From Actinobacteria bacterium OK074 (GTDB taxonomy: Bacteria > Actinomycetota > Actinomycetes > Streptomycetales > Streptomycetaceae), in assembly GCA_001298575.1 (NCBI GenBank), contig LJCV01000066.1:31468-95467 (forward strand): a DNA stretch of 64,000 bases, given 5' to 3'. This document shows, piece after piece, positions 11,995 to 19,999 of this stretch (positions are counted from its first letter, which is position 1; every line of letters starts with the position of its first letter). The notes beneath the pieces were generated by a model, which made no database searches, was not told where the DNA came from, and saw nothing but the letters and a program-made list of their open reading frames with translations. The position numbers were made by a program, and so were the translations under genes.

Positions 11995-12055
11995 TCGACT
12001 CGCGCTCATACCCCTCGCACCCACTCATGCCTCTCGCAGGAAAGCAGGTGGCGTC

Positions 12056-12829
12056 ATGCACACCCTGAACTTCGTCGAGTTCGAGGACGGGATCGGCTGC
12101 TACACCCCGGCCGTCGACAACCCGGTGTTCGTCGAGGCCGAGATCATCCACGGCGAACTGTTCCGCAACAACACGTACTTCCGGCACCTGGCGTCACCCA
12201 TCAGGCCCGACGGCCTTGTCGTCGACGCCGGCGCCAACATCGGCCTGTTCGCGCTGCGGGTGAAACGTGAGTTCCCCGAGGTGCGGGTGGTGGCGGTCGA
12301 GCCGATCCCGGACACCGTACGGGCGCTGCGGGCGAACATCGAACACCACGGCCTGACGGGCGTCTCCGTGTGCGCGAAGGGCCTGGCGGACCACACCGGC
12401 CGGCGCGAGTTCTTCTACTTCCCCTCCATGCCCGGGAATTCGACCACGCAGCTGGCCGAGAAGCTCCGCGACCGGGAGACCATGACGACCTACGCCGAAC
12501 GGCAGGTGGCCGAGCAGGTCTTCCGGCACGAGACGGTGCACGTGCCGGTGGCCCGGCTCTCGGACATCCTGGCGGAGCTGTCGTTCACCGACGAGGTGGA
12601 CCTGGTCAAGATGGACATCGAGGGTGACGAGGTGTCGGCGCTGCGCGGCATCGACGACGCCGACTGGCCGCGCATCCTGCAACTGGCCATGGAAGTGCAC
12701 ATGTGCCGCAACCAGTTGACGGGGGTCGTGGACCTGCTCGCCTCGCACGGGTACACCACGCGGGTCGAGGAGATCCCCGACATCCCGGAGGGGCTCGACA
12801 ACAAGATGCTGTACGCGTGGCGGGGGTGA
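12056..12829 (+). CDS. FkbM-family SAM-dependent methyltransferase
   Basis: Methyltransferase of 257 residues. SAM-binding motif I is VVDAGANIG (residues 55-63), and VVAVEPIP gives the acidic residue after strand two; the downstream KMDIEGDE is characteristic of the FkbM (Methyltransf_21) family. FkbM proteins O-methylate sugars or polyketide hydroxyls. Located 61 bp after the MFS gene and same-strand with glycosyltransferase B, it likely methylates the glycosylated product of this locus. It converges with the AraC-type regulator across 124 bp. Confidence 0.9.
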   Translation: MHTLNFVEFEDGIGCYTPAVDNPVFVEAEIIHGELFRNNTYFRHLASPIRPDGLVVDAGANIGLFALRVKREFPEVRVVAVEPIPDTVRALRANIEHHGLTGVSVCAKGLADHTGRREFFYFPSMPGNSTTQLAEKLRDRETMTTYAERQVAEQVFRHETVHVPVARLSDILAELSFTDEVDLVKMDIEGDEVSALRGIDDADWPRILQLAMEVHMCRNQLTGVVDLLASHGYTTRVEEIPDIPEGLDNKMLYAWRG

Positions 12830-12886
12830 CGCGGCACGGCGAAACAGAGTCGGCCGGGGTGCGCTGCCGTCGGGGACGGCACCCTC

Positions 12887-12904
12887 GGCGTCGGCGCCGA
12901 CGCC
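12887..12904. terminator. Perfect palindrome between convergent genes
   Basis: GGCGTCGGCGCCGACGCC is an 18-bp perfect inverted repeat in the gap between the FkbM and AraC genes, just after a second small hairpin (GCCGTC-GGG-GACGGC, about 12866-12880). Together they probably end transcription in both directions. Confidence 0.55.
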
Positions 12905-12953
12905 GGTCGTACGATCCTGCGACGGCCCCAACAGCCGTGCGCCGACCGGGGTT

Positions 12954-13889
12954 TCACCGGTCCTGCCGCAGTTCCCGTGCCGTCTCGCCGAACCGGGACC
13001 GCAGGGCGCGGGCCAGGTGACGCGGGTCGTGGACGCCCCAGCGGGCGGCCACGGCGGCGGTCGTACGGCCGTCGTGGGCGGGGTCGCGGAGGTCGCGGCG
13101 GATGCGGTCGAGGCGTTCGCCGCGCAGCCAGGCCACGAAGGAGTCGTCCGCGCGGCGGCTGAAGAGGCGGTGCAACTGCCGTACGGAGATGCCGTGCGCG
13201 GCGGCGACGGACTCCGCGCACAGACACGGGTCGGCGATGTTGGCGAGGGCGAACACCCGGATGCGGTCGACGAGTTCGGCGGCCAGGTCCATCCGGGCGG
13301 GTGCGGCCTCGGTGAACGCGGCGAGCAGCAGCGACACGAGGGCGTCGCCGACGTGCGCCTCGGCGGGGGCGGCGAGTTCGTCGAGGTGGGCGCCCAACCC
13401 CCGCAGGAACGTGGCCAGTACGGCCTGTGCTCCGGTGTCGGCGGGTAATCGGCGCGCGGTCTGCCGGGCCAACGTGTCGGCGTGACGGCCGAGTTCGGTG
13501 CGCGGGATGCCGACGGCCATGACGTCGCAGTCGTCCGCGACGGCGAGCCGGTAGGGCCGGGTCATGTCGAAGACCACCAAGTCCCCCTGGTGCGCGCGGG
13601 ATTGCGACTCGCCCTGCTCGACGCGGGCCGGGTGGCCCGACGAGCGGTGCAGGGTGATCTTCAGCAGTTCGGGGTCGGTGGAGGTGATCACGCGGGCCGG
13701 ACGCGCCACGGTGTGCCCGGAGCCACGGACGCGGGCCACCAGGGCGCACCCGACGACGGCCGCGTCGATGTCCGCGCGGAACCCGTCGGCGGCGGGCGCG
13801 GTGACGGCGAGCGGCGCGAGCACCGAGGAGGCGGCCGTCTCCAACTCCCCTACTGTCGCTCGGTGTACGTGCAGAGCACCACGGTGCAT
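12954..13889 (-). CDS. AraC-family transcriptional regulator (TTA codon present)
   Basis: Regulator of 311 residues with an N-terminal AraC-binding-like sensor domain and a C-terminal double helix-turn-helix (AESVAAAHGISVRQLHRLF and AAVAARWGVHDPRHLARAL). ATG 13889 is chosen because the protein-like sequence begins there. Leucine 148 is TTA (13446-13448), the fourth such gene between 7.6 and 13.5 kb. Its start codon overlaps one copy of a GCACCACGGTGC palindrome whose twin lies 191 bp upstream, suggesting autoregulation. It is the obvious candidate pathway regulator for the neighbouring glycosyltransferase, methyltransferase and radical SAM genes. Confidence 0.88.
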   Translation of the reverse strand: MHRGALHVHRATVGELETAASSVLAPLAVTAPAADGFRADIDAAVVGCALVARVRGSGHTVARPARVITSTDPELLKITLHRSSGHPARVEQGESQSRAHQGDLVVFDMTRPYRLAVADDCDVMAVGIPRTELGRHADTLARQTARRLPADTGAQAVLATFLRGLGAHLDELAAPAEAHVGDALVSLLLAAFTEAAPARMDLAAELVDRIRVFALANIADPCLCAESVAAAHGISVRQLHRLFSRRADDSFVAWLRGERLDRIRRDLRDPAHDGRTTAAVAARWGVHDPRHLARALRSRFGETARELRQDR

Positions 13890-14078
13890 GCGGCTCGTCC
13901 CCCTGGCTGCCGTATCCCGGTCGTGTGGACGTAGGACGTACGCGCCCCGGGGCCCGGTTCCTGGCACGGATCGGCGACTTCCCGTGCACGAATCGGAGAC
14001 TCGACGGGGCCTGGTTTCCCTACCGTATCCCCGGGGGAGCGCTGTCGGCTGGGGCCCCGCACCACAGCACCACGGTGC
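13876..14078. promoter_or_regulatory. Twin GCACCACGGTGC palindromes at the AraC promoter
   Basis: Two identical 12-bp inverted repeats, GCACC-AC-GGTGC, at 13876-13887 (touching the start codon) and 14067-14078; both are flanked by A on each side. Spacing and position fit a two-site operator with possible DNA looping. A related GCACC-N5-GGTGC occurs at 37237-37251 upstream of the carboxylesterase. Confidence 0.6.
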
Positions 14079-14126
14079 ACACACGGGCTCCAGCCGGCCA
14101 CCGGCGCCGAGGGGTACGCGCCGGGT

Positions 14127-15497
14127 TCAGCGGGTGAGCTTCTCCGGGCCGCCCAGTTCCTCCGGGCCGCCCAGCCCCTCCGGTTCGTGCGGCGTGTCCG
14201 GCTCGCACAGCGCGTCCGGTTCACGCTCGTGCAGCGCGTCCAGCAGCTCGGCGATCCTTTCCGAAACCGTTTCCGCCGCGCCTCTCGCGTAGCGCGAGTT
14301 CATCGCCGCGTAGGTGATGCGGTCGTAACTCCCCCGGTCCGCCATGTACTTGGCGGCGCCGTCGACCATCGTCAGGACCATGGTGTGCGGGAACGGGGAG
14401 CGTTGTCCGACGGCGATTCCCGTCGCGGCGGTCAACTCCGGCCGGACGCCCACGAGTACGGCGTCCCCGAGCCGTACGAGCGCGATCGGCACGTCCTCCT
14501 CGCCGTCCGGTTCGAAGGGGTGACTCGTGGTGGGGCGCAGATCCTTGAAGCTCTTCGGGGCGATCTGGGTGCCCACTCTCGCCGTGCCGCGGACGACCTC
14601 CAGGCGGGGCTCGTCCTCGGTGGGGCGGATGCTCTCGCAGACCCGTACCGCCTCCGCGCCGAGCCGCCGTCCCAGCAGGTCCACCAGGAGGAAACCGGTT
14701 TCGCCCACATCCGCACGGCCGGGCCTGCCCGCCCGGTCGACGGTGTGCGCGTTGGCGGTGAGGTACGGCGCCTGGTCGCCCGCCGCGCCCACCAGGAACA
14801 GGGCGACGGCCTCGTCGTCGTACTCCCGTTCCACGTGCCGTGCGGTGGCGCCCGCCAAGTCGGCCGTCACCAGCTTTCCGCCGTCGTCCGTCCACGACTC
14901 GTTCATGACGGACGACTGGACACCGTAGTTGACGAGGACGGCGATCGGGCGGCCGGCGAGGTCCTCGATCCGGCCGACGCGCACGGTCTTGTCGGACACT
15001 CCGCCGTCGTCGGCACCGAGCCACCAGCCGTCCGCCGTCCGGACGTCCCGGTTGACGTTCACGGAGCACACGCCCGACCCGAACCCCGCACGCGCGGGCC
15101 GCAGTTGACGCACGGCGGCGGTGGCGGCGGCCAGCACCGCCCCGTCCAGGGCCGCGCGGAGAAGGGCATGGCGCCGCCGTTCCGCCTCCGTCGCCGTGTC
15201 CAGTTGCGCGGCGGACAAGACGTGCGGCGCGGAGAAGGTGTGGCTCGCGCAGATCAGCGCGTTGCCCGCCGGTACGTCCGCCGCCGCGGCCACGATCCCC
15301 TTCAGCCGGTCGACCGTCTCCGCGAACACCGACGTCTGGTCGACGACGGTCAGCGCCACCCGGTCCGCCCCGTCCTCCAACACGACCACCCGGGCCCGGA
15401 GTTGGTCGTGCACCCCGGTGAACCCGTCCACGGGGTACGCGGCGGCCGGGACGTCGATCACCGCCCGCCCGGCCCCCGCGCGCAGGACGGCGGTCAC
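14127..15497 (-). CDS. Neutral-ceramidase-like protein, second paralog, altered metal site
   Basis: Protein of 456 residues related to the N-terminal domain of neutral/alkaline ceramidases (PF04734-like), paralogous to its upstream neighbour. GTG 15497 overlaps that gene's TGA stop (GTGA), so the two are translationally coupled. The first histidine region is ICASHTFSAPH (H86) and GAAGDQAP is kept, but the histidine of the family motif NYAVHS is replaced by glutamine (NYGVQSS, Q194), so zinc binding or chemistry may differ. There is no signal peptide and no C-terminal Ig-like domain, unlike true secreted ceramidases of about 650-700 residues. The C-terminus is an acidic Glu-Pro-rich tail. Substrate unknown. 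Confidence 0.78.
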   Translation of the reverse strand: MTAVLRAGAGRAVIDVPAAAYPVDGFTGVHDQLRARVVVLEDGADRVALTVVDQTSVFAETVDRLKGIVAAAADVPAGNALICASHTFSAPHVLSAAQLDTATEAERRRHALLRAALDGAVLAAATAAVRQLRPARAGFGSGVCSVNVNRDVRTADGWWLGADDGGVSDKTVRVGRIEDLAGRPIAVLVNYGVQSSVMNESWTDDGGKLVTADLAGATARHVEREYDDEAVALFLVGAAGDQAPYLTANAHTVDRAGRPGRADVGETGFLLVDLLGRRLGAEAVRVCESIRPTEDEPRLEVVRGTARVGTQIAPKSFKDLRPTTSHPFEPDGEEDVPIALVRLGDAVLVGVRPELTAATGIAVGQRSPFPHTMVLTMVDGAAKYMADRGSYDRITYAAMNSRYARGAAETVSERIAELLDALHEREPDALCEPDTPHEPEGLGGPEELGGPEKLTR

Positions 15498-16741
15498 GCC
15501 CCCGCCCCGCGCAACTGCTCGCCGATCATGGCGACCAGACCGTCGACGATGCCGCGTTCGGCACAACCCCGTTGTACGGGGCTGCCGTTGACCTCGAACG
15601 TGCGACGGTCGTAGGCGGCGTCGTCGGGAAGGTAGCCGACGCGGTCGTTGGCGATGGAGACGAGGACGGTGTGGGCCAGCGGGGAGGCGGCGCGCAGGCG
15701 GCGGTAGACGTCGGTGACGACCTCGCCCGAAACGCCCGCCAGGGCAACCTCGTTGAGCATGAGCAGTCCCAGGCGGACGTCCACCGAGTCGACGTCGGCC
15801 TGCCGCATGCTCTCCATCACGTCCACGCCCTTCTTCACCGGGCAGGACAGCACCCGCTCGCACGCCCCCAGCCGCACCTGCGACGTGAGCCGGTCGACGC
15901 GGCCCGCGACCCGTACCACCTCCGCCCCGACGATCAGCCCCTGGGCGTCCATGGCCGCGTAGGCGAACGCCCGGTCCCGTTCGGGGTCGTCCGTGGCCTG
16001 CCCCAGGGAGATCCGCGGTGCCTGGTCGCCGACCGGGCCGAGCGTCCACAGCGCGACCGTGTCGCCGCCCAACTCCCGTTCCACGTAACGGGTCGCGGCT
16101 CCGGCGAGGTCGGCGCTGATCTCGTTGGTCCACAGGGTCACCGTGGAGTGCACCGCGTAGTTGATGAGCACGGCGATCGGATCGCCGGTCAGGGACTCGA
16201 ACCTGAGCACCCACACCGTCTTGTCGGACGGCCCCTCGGGGTTGTGGCCCAGGACCCACCTGCCGTCGACGTACTCGTCCCGGTTCACGTTGACGTCGGC
16301 GCTGCCGGTGCCCAGGCCGAACCGGGCCGGACGCGCGTTGGCCCGCGCCTGCTTCAGCGCGGCGAGCATGTGGTCGTAAACGGTTTCGCTGTACGCCATC
16401 GACTCCGGACCGCCCTCGTGCGCGAGCGCCCCCGGTGAGACGCGCCCGATCCTGGGCGCGTTGTGGCTGTGCGTCGCGGTGATGACGACGTGGTCGAACG
16501 GGATGCCCAACTCCGCCTCGATGCGCCGCCGTACGGGGGTCATGTCACCGGCCTCGATGAGGTCGGCGGACAGGATCGCGGTCTCCGTGACGCCGTCGCT
16601 CAGCAGCAGCACGCGGAGGTGGATCGGGTCGTGCACGGCGTCGAAGGTCCGGCCGCCGATGGGGTTGAGGTGGGTGAGGTCGGTGGGCGTGATGTCGACC
16701 TTCACGGCCCCGACGCTCAAGTTGCCTGCTGCGGACGCCAC
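15494..16741 (-). CDS. Neutral-ceramidase-like hydrolase, first paralog
   Basis: Protein of 415 residues matching the N-terminal domain of neutral/alkaline non-lysosomal ceramidases. It has ITATHSHNAPR (H91, H93) and INYAVHST (H198), which correspond to the zinc-binding histidines, and GPVGDQAP. No signal peptide is visible and the C-terminal Ig-like domain of genuine ceramidases is missing, so an amide or ester hydrolase acting on a small cytoplasmic substrate is as likely as ceramide cleavage. It lies 50 bp behind an MFS carrier and overlaps the second paralog by four bases, giving an uptake-plus-hydrolysis operon. Confidence 0.8.
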   Translation of the reverse strand: MASAAGNLSVGAVKVDITPTDLTHLNPIGGRTFDAVHDPIHLRVLLLSDGVTETAILSADLIEAGDMTPVRRRIEAELGIPFDHVVITATHSHNAPRIGRVSPGALAHEGGPESMAYSETVYDHMLAALKQARANARPARFGLGTGSADVNVNRDEYVDGRWVLGHNPEGPSDKTVWVLRFESLTGDPIAVLINYAVHSTVTLWTNEISADLAGAATRYVERELGGDTVALWTLGPVGDQAPRISLGQATDDPERDRAFAYAAMDAQGLIVGAEVVRVAGRVDRLTSQVRLGACERVLSCPVKKGVDVMESMRQADVDSVDVRLGLLMLNEVALAGVSGEVVTDVYRRLRAASPLAHTVLVSIANDRVGYLPDDAAYDRRTFEVNGSPVQRGCAERGIVDGLVAMIGEQLRGAGA

Positions 16742-16791
16742 TTGCTGCTCCTGCTTTCTGTCGTTAGTTGTCCGTCGTCATCTGTCCGTCG

Positions 16792-18120
16792 TCACTGGTT
16801 CTTCGCCTCACGGGGTGTCCGCGACCGGAGTCCGCCCTCCGGCGCCGTGGCACGTCGCGCAGCCGCCCGGTCCTGGGGGCCGTCGAAGTCGTCGCGGCCG
16901 TGGCGGGGAAGCCGGGGGATCCACAGCAGCGCCACACCCGCGCCGACCAGGCCCAGGACGGCGAGCATGAGCATCAGCAGGGACGGCGAGCGGTCGGCCA
17001 GGGTGGGGGTGAGGAAGCCGAAACCGGCCAGGCAGTAGCGGGTGGCGCCGTAGGTGAGGCCCTGCGCGGTGGAGCGGATCTCGGTCGGGAAGATCTCCTG
17101 GCTCCACACCTTGTACAGGCCCTCCCCCGCCCATGTTCCGGAAACCGTATTCGCGGTGTACAGCACGACCAGCGAGGCCAGCCCGAAGCCGCCCAGGACG
17201 GGCACCAACGGTCCCAGCACCAGCGTGACCAGGCCGAGGACGACGAGCACGGTCCGCGGGGCGCGCGCATCGGCGACCCGCTGGAACAGCAGTGCGATCA
17301 GCAGTCCGAGGACGAGGGTGGCGATGCCGATGACGGTGAACGTCCGTGTCGTGGAGTGGCCCAGGTTGACGATCAGGTACGGCCCGAACTGCCCGATGGT
17401 GTTGGGCAGGGCGCCGGTGACGATGAAGAACAGCGCGGTGGCCGCGAGGGCGCTGCCGTACGGACGCCGGAACATCGCCCGCAGCCGCTGCCGTTCGAGG
17501 GCGCGCGGGGCGGTGCGCGACTCCTGCCAGCGGGCCGACTCGGTGACGCCACGTCGCATGATCCAGACGACGACGGCGACGACGAAGAGGTGGACGAACA
17601 GCAGCCGGGCCCCGAGGGCGCCCAGGTCGGCCACGGCGAAGGAGATGATCTGCGTGACCATCACCCCGGCCAGCCACAGCGTCTGCGAGTAGGCGACCGC
17701 CCCGCTCTGCCGCCCGGTTGGCGCCTCCTCGGCGACCAGCGCGAGCGAGGTCGGCACGTCGGCGCCCATCGCCAGCCCGGTGACGATGATCCCCGCGAAC
17801 AGCACGGCCTGGGTCGGGGCGACGATGACGGCGAGCACGCCGGCGGCGTACACGACGAGGTCGACGGAGTAGACGGCACGGCGGCCGAGCAGGTCGCCGA
17901 GCCGCCCGCCGACGACCGCACCGGTGGCGAAGGCGAGGGTGAGCGCGGAACTGAGTGCGCCGACGGTCCACGAGCTGAGGTGAAACGGTTTCTGGAACAA
18001 CACCATCGACACCCCGACGGTGACGATGGTCGCGGCGTCGATGTAGGAGGCCATGCCGCCGAGCGTCGCGGTGTACCAGGGACGGGGAGTCGGGCGGTGG
18101 ACAGAGCGGGTTCGGGTCAC
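16792..18120 (-). CDS. MFS transporter, sugar/metabolite-proton symporter type
   Basis: Twelve-segment major facilitator of 442 residues with the conserved loop GGRLGDLLGRR and the later RSTAQG and PTEIR elements of the sugar-porter/metabolite:H+ symporter branch. GTG 18120 has GAAGG upstream. It is first in a minus-strand operon with two ceramidase-like hydrolases, so it may import their substrate. An AANCGNTT palindrome lies inside (17983, AAA-CCG-TTT) and another lies upstream (18311). Confidence 0.87.
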   Translation of the reverse strand: MTRTRSVHRPTPRPWYTATLGGMASYIDAATIVTVGVSMVLFQKPFHLSSWTVGALSSALTLAFATGAVVGGRLGDLLGRRAVYSVDLVVYAAGVLAVIVAPTQAVLFAGIIVTGLAMGADVPTSLALVAEEAPTGRQSGAVAYSQTLWLAGVMVTQIISFAVADLGALGARLLFVHLFVVAVVVWIMRRGVTESARWQESRTAPRALERQRLRAMFRRPYGSALAATALFFIVTGALPNTIGQFGPYLIVNLGHSTTRTFTVIGIATLVLGLLIALLFQRVADARAPRTVLVVLGLVTLVLGPLVPVLGGFGLASLVVLYTANTVSGTWAGEGLYKVWSQEIFPTEIRSTAQGLTYGATRYCLAGFGFLTPTLADRSPSLLMLMLAVLGLVGAGVALLWIPRLPRHGRDDFDGPQDRAAARRATAPEGGLRSRTPREAKNQ

Positions 18121-18308
18121 GGTGTCACGCCTTCACTTGAGCGGAAGTGGGCGGTGGGGTGGGACGCGGGGCGGGGCCCCGATGCGGGCGGCGGGTCGGG
18201 GCAGGGCCCCGGTGTGGCCACGGGCGTGGGCCGCGCGGTCGGGGCACCGGCGGGTGCGGCTACGGGCGCGGGGAGCCCGCCGGAACGCGGCGCGGTAACG
18301 ATTGGCGC

Positions 18309-18320
18309 GGAAACGGTTTA
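18309..18320. promoter_or_regulatory. Operator-like palindrome upstream of the MFS gene
   Basis: GGAAACGGTTTA contains AANCGNTT and is followed 8 bp later by a one-mismatch copy (AACCGGTC). It lies 190 bp upstream of the MFS start in the 225-bp gap behind the CMD-like gene, so it may control the transporter/hydrolase operon. Confidence 0.45.
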
Positions 18321-18345
18321 CGGAACCGGTCTCTCACGGGTTTCG

Positions 18346-18927
18346 TCAGACGGCACCGTCGCGCCCGCCCACCCGCCGATACCCCTCGATGCCGGGAAAC
18401 GGCGGCTCGCAGCCGGGCTGGAGATCCACCTCGAAGGTGTTCAGGAGCATCGCGAACATCGAGAACGTCCCCAACGCGCCGACGACGTCGACGAGTTCAC
18501 GCTCGCCGAGCAACTCCCGGGCGGCGGCGAAGGTTTCGTCGCACACGAAGTGCTCGTCGAGGATCTCGGTGGCGAACCGGTACAGCACCCGCTCGTCCTC
18601 GGCGGTGAACTCCGGCTCCTGCCCACGGGCCAGACGCAGCAGCGCGGCACGGTCGATCCCGGCCTCAACTCCCTTGTCCACGTGGGCGTTCCAGGAGTGC
18701 TGCGCCTCGAAGTGCCGTGCCGCGAGCAACAGACACAGCTCCCGCAGCCGCGGCGGCAGCGCGGACTCGCGCAGGCAGTAGGTGCCCGTCTCCTCGGCCA
18801 GGTCGCCGAGCCGGGGGCTGCGCAGCCACACCTGGAACGGCCCGGGGACCGTCCCGCGGCGGGCGACGATCCGGTCGTGCAGTTCGGTCTGCTCCGGGCT
18901 CATGTCGGTCAGCGGCCCCAGACGCAT
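18346..18927 (-). CDS. Carboxymuconolactone decarboxylase family protein
   Basis: All-alpha protein of 193 residues with the CMD signature region (RELCLLLAARHFEAQHSWNAHV). It lacks the CxxC of AhpD-type peroxidases, so it belongs to the group with decarboxylase-like or unknown activity. ATG 18927 has GGGAGG five bases upstream. It diverges from an alpha/beta hydrolase gene across 210 bp, a common pairing in aromatic or lactone catabolism, but no other ring-cleavage genes are nearby. Confidence 0.85.
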   Translation of the reverse strand: MRLGPLTDMSPEQTELHDRIVARRGTVPGPFQVWLRSPRLGDLAEETGTYCLRESALPPRLRELCLLLAARHFEAQHSWNAHVDKGVEAGIDRAALLRLARGQEPEFTAEDERVLYRFATEILDEHFVCDETFAAARELLGERELVDVVGALGTFSMFAMLLNTFEVDLQPGCEPPFPGIEGYRRVGGRDGAV

Positions 18928-19137
18928 GAAACCTCCCGAGGGGTGTCGGCGGTGAGGCAACGCTCGTGAAACGCGAGCACTTTGTCTACGGCCGGGACAA
19001 ACCTGTGAGACCGACGCGGCGCAAGATTAGGGTGCGCGATCGGCGCCCGGGAAACCGCCGGGATATTCGGATGCTGTCGTGAACTCCCCTCGTTACTTTG
19101 GCAGTTCTCCCGGACAACGCAGGAAAGGCCATCAGTC

Positions 19138-19932
19138 ATGAGCGACACCCCGCACCACGACGTACACGGAACCGGCCCGGTGCTACTGATCATTCCCGGC
19201 GGCGCGGGCCACCCCATGGGGCTCGACGGCCTCACCGAACACCTCGCCGAACGCTTCACAGTCGTGACGTACGACCCGCTCGGCCTGGCCCACGGCCGGC
19301 TCGGCCAACCGGTCCCGGAGCAGCGGGTGCCGGACTGGAGCGACGGCGCCCGGCGGCTGCTGGACACGGTCCTGCCGGACGGCGAGTCGGCTTACGTCAT
19401 CGGTTTCAGCACGGGCGCCGTAGTGGCCCTCGACCTGCTCGCCCGCCACCCCGAACGGCTCCGGCACGTGGTCGCGCACGAACCGCCGGTGGTGGGCATC
19501 CTGCCGGACGCGGACCGGCAACGGGCGATGTTCGCGCAGGTGTACGACGTCTACCGAACAGAGGGCCTGGCGGCATCCGCGGCAAGGATGACCGCGGGCC
19601 TGACGGAGAACCCCTGGGAACCCTCGCCGGGCGAGCCCCAACCGCTGTCCCCCGCCGAGGAGTTGACGAACCCGACGGCACTTTCCATCACCCGTGTCCT
19701 GCGCTCCTTCACGGCCCACACCACCGATCTCACCGCCCTCGCGGCACACTCCGCGCGGCTCACCCTGGCCGTCGGAGCCACCTCCCGCGGCGGGCTCCTC
19801 CACCGTACGGCGACGCTGGCGGCCGAACTCACCGGCGCCCCGCTCGCCGAGTTCCCCGGGGGCCACCTGGGTGCGTTGGAGCATCCGGCCGAGTTCGCGG
19901 AACGCCTGGAGAAAACCCTTTCCGCGCATTGA
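19138..19932 (+). CDS. Alpha/beta-fold hydrolase
   Basis: Hydrolase of 264 residues. The nucleophile elbow is GFSTG with S91, the oxyanion-hole strand is IIPGGAG near residue 20, and the catalytic histidine is probably in FPGGHLGALEHP close to the C-terminus. There is no signal peptide, so it acts in the cytoplasm. It diverges from the CMD-like gene. Substrate cannot be assigned; lactonase, esterase or haloperoxidase-like activity would all fit the fold. Confidence 0.88.
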   Translation: MSDTPHHDVHGTGPVLLIIPGGAGHPMGLDGLTEHLAERFTVVTYDPLGLAHGRLGQPVPEQRVPDWSDGARRLLDTVLPDGESAYVIGFSTGAVVALDLLARHPERLRHVVAHEPPVVGILPDADRQRAMFAQVYDVYRTEGLAASAARMTAGLTENPWEPSPGEPQPLSPAEELTNPTALSITRVLRSFTAHTTDLTALAAHSARLTLAVGATSRGGLLHRTATLAAELTGAPLAEFPGGHLGALEHPAEFAERLEKTLSAH

Positions 19933-19999
19933 AACCAAGAGATTGAAACCAAGATCCTGGCGGCGGCAACCTTCTCCCCGCCTGCGGCAACCAGGGGGC

